Below are positions 13,611 through 16,369 of a stretch of 16,369 nucleotides of DNA, piece after piece; the first letter of the stretch is position 1; the number at the start of each line of letters is the position of its first letter. The translations under genes were made by a program, and so were the position numbers. Origin of the DNA: JBIOUF01 sp044866695 (GTDB lineage: Bacteria > Actinomycetota > Actinomycetes > Propionibacteriales > Nocardioidaceae); the NCBI GenBank assembly GCA_044866695.1, contig JBIOUF010000021.1:1-16369 (forward strand), written 5' to 3'. The notes beneath the pieces were generated by a model, which was not told where the DNA came from, did no database searches, and saw only the letters and a program-made list of their open reading frames with translations.

Positions 13611-13969
13611 ATCCCGAAGCTGTCGCCCCAGGGGGCCTTCTCCAGCGGCATGGTGATCGTGCCCCCGTCGGACAGCTTCTCCCAGTAGCCGCGCAGGGCC
13701 TGGTCGTCGTCGCCGCTGAGCGACACGCTGATGCTGGTCTGGCCGGGCACCTCCATGCTGGCGGGCGTGTCGGCCCCCATGAGCACCAGGCCTCCCGGCG
13801 CGGTGAGCTGGGCATGCATGATCTTGTCCTTCTCGGCGGGGTCCTCGCTGGCCCCGAACTCACCGAACGTGCTCGTGGTGAGGTCGCCGCCGAACACGGA
13901 CTGGTAGAACTCCATCGCGGCCTTGGCGGTGTCCCGGAAGCCCAGGTAGGGGTTGAGCTGGACGGACAT
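13559..13969 (-). CDS. VOC superfamily protein, PhnB-like
   Basis: This 136-residue protein starts at the ATG of 13969, with AAGGAG 6 nt upstream; the upstream in-frame extension is rejected. NPYLGFRDTAKAAMEFYQSVFGGDL (split: NPYLGFRDTAKAAM then EFYQSVFGGDL) is the hallmark opening of the PhnB/DUF1428-like glyoxalase-fold group, and WGDSFGMCVDRFGVPWLVNI is its characteristic ending. These small vicinal-oxygen-chelate proteins bind a metal or small ligand; few have assigned reactions, so no substrate is proposed. The gene overlaps the start region of the amidohydrolase, suggesting translational coupling. A second, unrelated VOC gene lies 73 bp upstream on the same strand. Confidence 0.88.
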   Translation of the reverse strand: MSVQLNPYLGFRDTAKAAMEFYQSVFGGDLTTSTFGEFGASEDPAEKDKIMHAQLTAPGGLVLMGADTPASMEVPGQTSISVSLSGDDDQALRGYWEKLSDGGTITMPLEKAPWGDSFGMCVDRFGVPWLVNISGS

Positions 13970-14001
13970 GAGTGGCTCCTTCGTGGGGCTCGGGTGTCGG
14001 G

Positions 14002-14032
14002 CTGTCGGAAGTATCGACCCCACCACCGACAG
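14002..14032 (-). promoter_or_regulatory. Inverted repeat between the two VOC genes (operator or terminator)
   Basis: CTGTCGG at 14002-14008 and CCGACAG at 14026-14032 form a perfect 7-bp inverted repeat with a 17-nt interior. The minus strand of the interior contains GATACT, a possible -10 for the PhnB-like gene, so the repeat could be an operator around the promoter. It starts 10 bp after the stop of the first VOC gene, so a weak terminator stem is the alternative. An extra TGTCGG lies at 13995-14000. Confidence 0.4.
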
Positions 14033-14042
14033 AACTCATCGC

Positions 14043-14441
14043 CTACGCGGTCGGCTGGTCTCCGGTGGCCAGCGCCGGAGGGTCGTAGGTCGGCTCGTAG
14101 AGGGTCATCACGCCGGCTCCCGGGACCTTCAGCCGGACGCAGTGACCCCAGGGCTGCTCCTCCACGCCGCCGGCGAACTGCGCGCCGCGGCCCGCCAGGT
14201 CGGCCATCGTCGCCCGGAGGTCGTCGCACATCAGCGACACGTCGAAGGCCTGGTCGGTGCCGCCGGCCCGGCCCTCGTGCTCCCACGAGCTGGGGTGGGC
14301 CCCGAGCTCGCTCGGGCCGGTCCGGAAGATCAGCCAGCCGCCGCCGGTGTCGGTGCCGGGCAGCCGCAGCACGTCTCGGAAGAACGCGCGGGCGGCGTCG
14401 GGGTCCTCGGCGTAGACCAGCGTGTGCACGGCGGTGATCAT
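14043..14441 (-). CDS. VOC superfamily (glyoxalase/bleomycin-resistance-like) protein
   Basis: This 132-residue protein has the two-module glyoxalase fold pattern: MITAVHTLVYAEDPDAARAF at the start, FFRDVLRLPG, then LGAHPS, and a second module ending in GVMTLYEP. Possible metal ligands are the histidines near residue 6 and in LGAHP and the glutamate of LYEP. No substrate can be assigned; bleomycin resistance is a fold name, not a claim. ATG at 14441 is preferred over an in-frame TTG at 14450 because TAGGTT lies exactly 7 nt before the ATG, a leaderless signature. It is divergent from the P1 peptidase gene, with 83 bp between starts. Confidence 0.82.
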   Translation of the reverse strand: MITAVHTLVYAEDPDAARAFFRDVLRLPGTDTGGGWLIFRTGPSELGAHPSSWEHEGRAGGTDQAFDVSLMCDDLRATMADLAGRGAQFAGGVEEQPWGHCVRLKVPGAGVMTLYEPTYDPPALATGDQPTA

Positions 14442-14454
14442 GCGCCTCAACCTA
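14442..14454 (-). promoter_or_regulatory. Candidate leaderless promoter of the first VOC gene
   Basis: On the minus strand TAGGTT (14454-14449) fits TANNNT and is followed by a 7-nt spacer (14448-14442) and the ATG at 14441. A GAGG in the spacer is too close to serve as a good ribosome-binding site. The spacing equals that before the glycosylase gene. Confidence 0.4.
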
Positions 14455-14524
14455 CCCTCGCGCGCCGCCGCCGCCCTTGCCCGGGCACGCGGTCCCGCCC
14501 GGGGGCTGCGGCAGGATGGCCCTC

Positions 14525-15613
14525 GTGCCCCGACCCCGCGACCTCGGCATCGAGGTCGGCGTCCTGCCCCCCGGCCCGACCGGCTCGGTGCTCGACGTAC
14601 CGGGCGTCGGCCTGGGCCATGCGACGCTGGTGCGCGACGAGCCGGACCCCCCGCACGGGCGCGGCGTGGCGCGCACGGGAGTCTCCGTGCTGCTGCTCGC
14701 CGACGACGCCTACGAACGCCCGCTGCCCGCCGGCGGCGCGGTGCTGAACGGGGCCGGGGAGTGCACCGGCCTGCTCACCGCGGCCGAGTGGGGGGTGGCC
14801 GAGACGCCGGTGTACCTCACCTCGACGATGCAGCTCGGGCGGGTGTACGACGCGGCCTGCGAGATCGCCCTGGAACGCCACCCCGCGGTCGCCGGCGACG
14901 TGGTCATCCCGGTGGTCGCGGAGTGCGACGACTCCTTCCTCAACGACTGCCGCCGCATGCAGGTGCACCACGCCGACGTGCGAGCCGCCCACGACGCCGC
15001 GCTGGCCTCGCGCGGGTCGGCGGCGCCCCCGGACGAAGGCTCGGTGGGCGCGGGCACCGGCATGCACTGCCTGGGGTTCAAGGGCGGCGTCGGCACCGCC
15101 TCGCGCGTGACCCGGGACGGCTGGACGGTCGCGGTGCTGCTGCTGACCAACTTCGGCGCGCGGGAGCAGCTCACCGTCGCGGGCGTCCCGGTGGGACGGT
15201 TGCTGCCCGCCCCCAGCACCGGACCGGCCCCACCGCCCGCCGGCTCGTGCATCGGCGTCGTGGTCACCGACGCTCCCGTCGACGGCGCCGCCTGCACGCG
15301 GCTGGCCCGCCGGGTCGGGCTGGGGCTGGCCCGCACCGGGTCGGTGGCCCACCACGGCAGCGGCGAGATCTTCCTCGCTGTCGGCACCGGGCTGCGGGTG
15401 GACCGCGACGGCGTGCCCGATCGCCCCCCCGGCGTCGTCGGCCGCGCCCTGGACCAGCTGTTCGAGGCGGTCGTGGAGGGCACCGAGGAGGCCGTGCTGG
15501 CCGCGCTGCTGCAGTCGCCGACGATGGTGGGGCGGGACGGCAACGTCCTCCCGGGGCTGGACCCCGCCGAGGTGCTCCGCCTGCTCGGGGAGGCCGGCCG
15601 TGCCCGCCGCTGA
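14525..15613 (+). CDS. P1 family peptidase (DmpA-like L-aminopeptidase / beta-peptidyl aminopeptidase)
   Basis: With the GTG at 14525 the protein has 362 residues and opens PRPRDLGIEVGVLPPGPTGS, the usual beginning of the P1 family. GTGMHCLGFKGGVGTASR is the family's central motif, TNFGAREQL holds the conserved asparagine, and AGSCIGVVVTDAP contains the Gly-Ser pair (S241) where the precursor of DmpA cleaves itself to expose the N-terminal nucleophile serine. The mature enzyme would be an alpha/beta heterodimer removing N-terminal residues from peptides, amides, esters or beta-peptides. An AGGA lies 8 nt before the GTG; the in-frame ATG at 14516 is the main alternative start. The next gene begins inside its last codons, so the two are likely co-expressed. 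Confidence 0.9.
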   Translation: MPRPRDLGIEVGVLPPGPTGSVLDVPGVGLGHATLVRDEPDPPHGRGVARTGVSVLLLADDAYERPLPAGGAVLNGAGECTGLLTAAEWGVAETPVYLTSTMQLGRVYDAACEIALERHPAVAGDVVIPVVAECDDSFLNDCRRMQVHHADVRAAHDAALASRGSAAPPDEGSVGAGTGMHCLGFKGGVGTASRVTRDGWTVAVLLLTNFGAREQLTVAGVPVGRLLPAPSTGPAPPPAGSCIGVVVTDAPVDGAACTRLARRVGLGLARTGSVAHHGSGEIFLAVGTGLRVDRDGVPDRPPGVVGRALDQLFEAVVEGTEEAVLAALLQSPTMVGRDGNVLPGLDPAEVLRLLGEAGRARR

Positions 15614-16369
15614 GGGCACCCAGCACGAGGTCCGGATCCCCATGGCGGACGGGGTGGCGCTGGCGGCCACGCTGTACCTGCCCCCGGCCGGGTCCGGCCG
15701 GCAGCCGTGCCTGCTGGAGGCGCTGCCCTATCGCAAGGACGACCTGACCTCGTCGTACGCGTCCTCCTACCGGTCGCTGCGGGACCGGCACGGCTACGCG
15801 GTCTGCCGGCTGGACCTGCGCGGCACCGGCTCGTCGGGCGGGGACGCGGTCGACGAGTACCCGCCGGTGGAGCAGCAGGACCTGTGCGCGGTGGTCGCGT
15901 GGCTGGCCGAGCAGCCGTGGTGCGACGGCAGCGTGGGCATGTGGGGGACGTCGTACTCGGGCTTCAACGCCCTGCAGGTGGCCTGTGAGCGGCCGCCGGC
16001 GCTGAAGGCGATCTGCGCGATCTACGCCAGCGACGACCGGTGGACCGACGACGTGCACTGGCGCGGCGGTGCGCTGAAGCTCGTCGACCTCGTCGACTAC
16101 GACCACTACATGACACCGATGTGCGTGCTGCCGCCGGTGCCAGCGGTGTGGGGGCCGGACTGGAAGGACGAGTGGCTCAGGCGGCTGAGGACCAACGAGC
16201 CCTGGGTGCTGACGTGGCTGCGGGAGAACACGCACGGCGACTACTGGCGCGGCGGATCGGTGCGCCTCGGGGCTTCCGCCGACGGTTACGAGCGGATCGA
16301 CGTGCCGACGATGCTGGTCGCGGGCTGGGCGGACGGGTACCGGAACAACTCCTTCCGCACCGTCGCCGC
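15600..16369 (+). CDS. CocE/NonD family serine hydrolase (X-Pro dipeptidyl-peptidase fold), 3' truncated by window
   Basis: From the GTG at 15600, preceded by GGGGAGG about 6 nt upstream, 256 codons are readable and the frame is open at the window edge. RIPMADGVALAATLYLPP (about 12-29) is the typical start of the family, RLDLRGTGSSGG (70-81) follows, and GTSYSG (116-121) carries the nucleophile S118. AGWADGYRNN holds D245, the expected acid residue; the catalytic histidine and C-terminal jelly-roll domain lie beyond the window. Relatives hydrolyse esters and amides, such as cocaine esterase, glutaryl-7-ACA acylase and X-Pro peptidases. There is no signal peptide, so it is probably cytosolic. 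It overlaps the P1 peptidase gene by 14 bp, suggesting a joint role in degrading peptides or aminoacyl amides; this is inference. Confidence 0.9.
   Translation, partial: MPAAEGTQHEVRIPMADGVALAATLYLPPAGSGRQPCLLEALPYRKDDLTSSYASSYRSLRDRHGYAVCRLDLRGTGSSGGDAVDEYPPVEQQDLCAVVAWLAEQPWCDGSVGMWGTSYSGFNALQVACERPPALKAICAIYASDDRWTDDVHWRGGALKLVDLVDYDHYMTPMCVLPPVPAVWGPDWKDEWLRRLRTNEPWVLTWLRENTHGDYWRGGSVRLGASADGYERIDVPTMLVAGWADGYRNNSFRTVA

Noticed and set aside
13970..14026. N-terminal extension of the PhnB-like protein to 14026
   Set aside because: An ATG at 13969 with a strong AAGGAG ribosome site starts exactly at the family's usual N-terminus. The extension runs through the inverted repeat.
1..16369. 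A defence island, prophage or biosynthetic cluster
   Set aside because: No toxin-antitoxin, nuclease-helicase, integrase, capsid, PKS, NRPS or transposase motif was seen on either strand. The genes are typical metabolic and repair functions.

Overview
The window is very GC-rich, gene-dense DNA with GTG starts, G/C-dominated third codon positions, a LigB-type ATP-dependent DNA ligase, a PAC2-family protein and a DXS-type isoprenoid enzyme. Together these point to a high-GC actinobacterium, most likely a member of Nocardioidaceae (Nocardioides or a relative). That genus-level guess is an inference from style, not from a marker gene. The content looks like ordinary chromosome: no phage, plasmid, transposase, CRISPR, rRNA or tRNA gene was seen.

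Layout from left to right. The tail of a LuxR-type regulator (1-124) is followed by a short promoter region and a rightward pair: a flavin monooxygenase-like oxidoreductase (254-1411) and a phospholipase D/cardiolipin synthase-like enzyme (1421-2668). The interval to the next, convergent gene is filled by an unusual structure: five tandem 22-bp units (2670-2779), a 203-bp spacer with its own hairpin, then six tandem 22-bp units of the same family in the opposite orientation (2983-3114). Next is a divergent DNA-repair pair, an AlkA-like 3-methyladenine glycosylase (minus, 3130-4056) and ATP-dependent DNA ligase LigB (plus, 4094-5650), sharing a very short promoter region. LigB runs head-on, with only 2 bp between stops, into a secreted M23 peptidase with five C-terminal FG-GAP/VCBS-like repeats (minus, 5653-6888).

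From 5653 to 14441 every gene is on the minus strand. Read in transcription order these are: a VOC protein (14441-14043), a PhnB-like VOC protein (13969-13559), an acetylpolyamine amidohydrolase/histone deacetylase-family enzyme (overlapping the previous gene), dxs (12455-10539), an APC amino-acid permease (10452-8974), a PAC2-family protein (8943-8005), acyl-CoA thioesterase II tesB (7997-7140), a palindromic repeat element (7018-7107) and the M23 peptidase. The permease, PAC2 and tesB genes are tightly spaced and look like one operon. On the right, divergent from the first VOC gene, are a P1-family (DmpA-like) aminopeptidase (14525-15613) and an overlapping CocE/NonD-type serine hydrolase that runs off the window (15600-16369).

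The genes are mainly housekeeping and catabolic: isoprenoid precursor synthesis, base-excision repair and ligation, acyl-CoA hydrolysis, amino-acid uptake, peptide/amide hydrolysis, phospholipid metabolism and cell-wall hydrolysis. Two things stand out beyond them. One is the paired inverted 22-bp repeat arrays between convergent genes. The other is a recurring start architecture in which a -10-like hexamer lies 6-7 nt before the start codon, suggesting several leaderless mRNAs. I see no clear new multi-gene defence or biosynthetic system.
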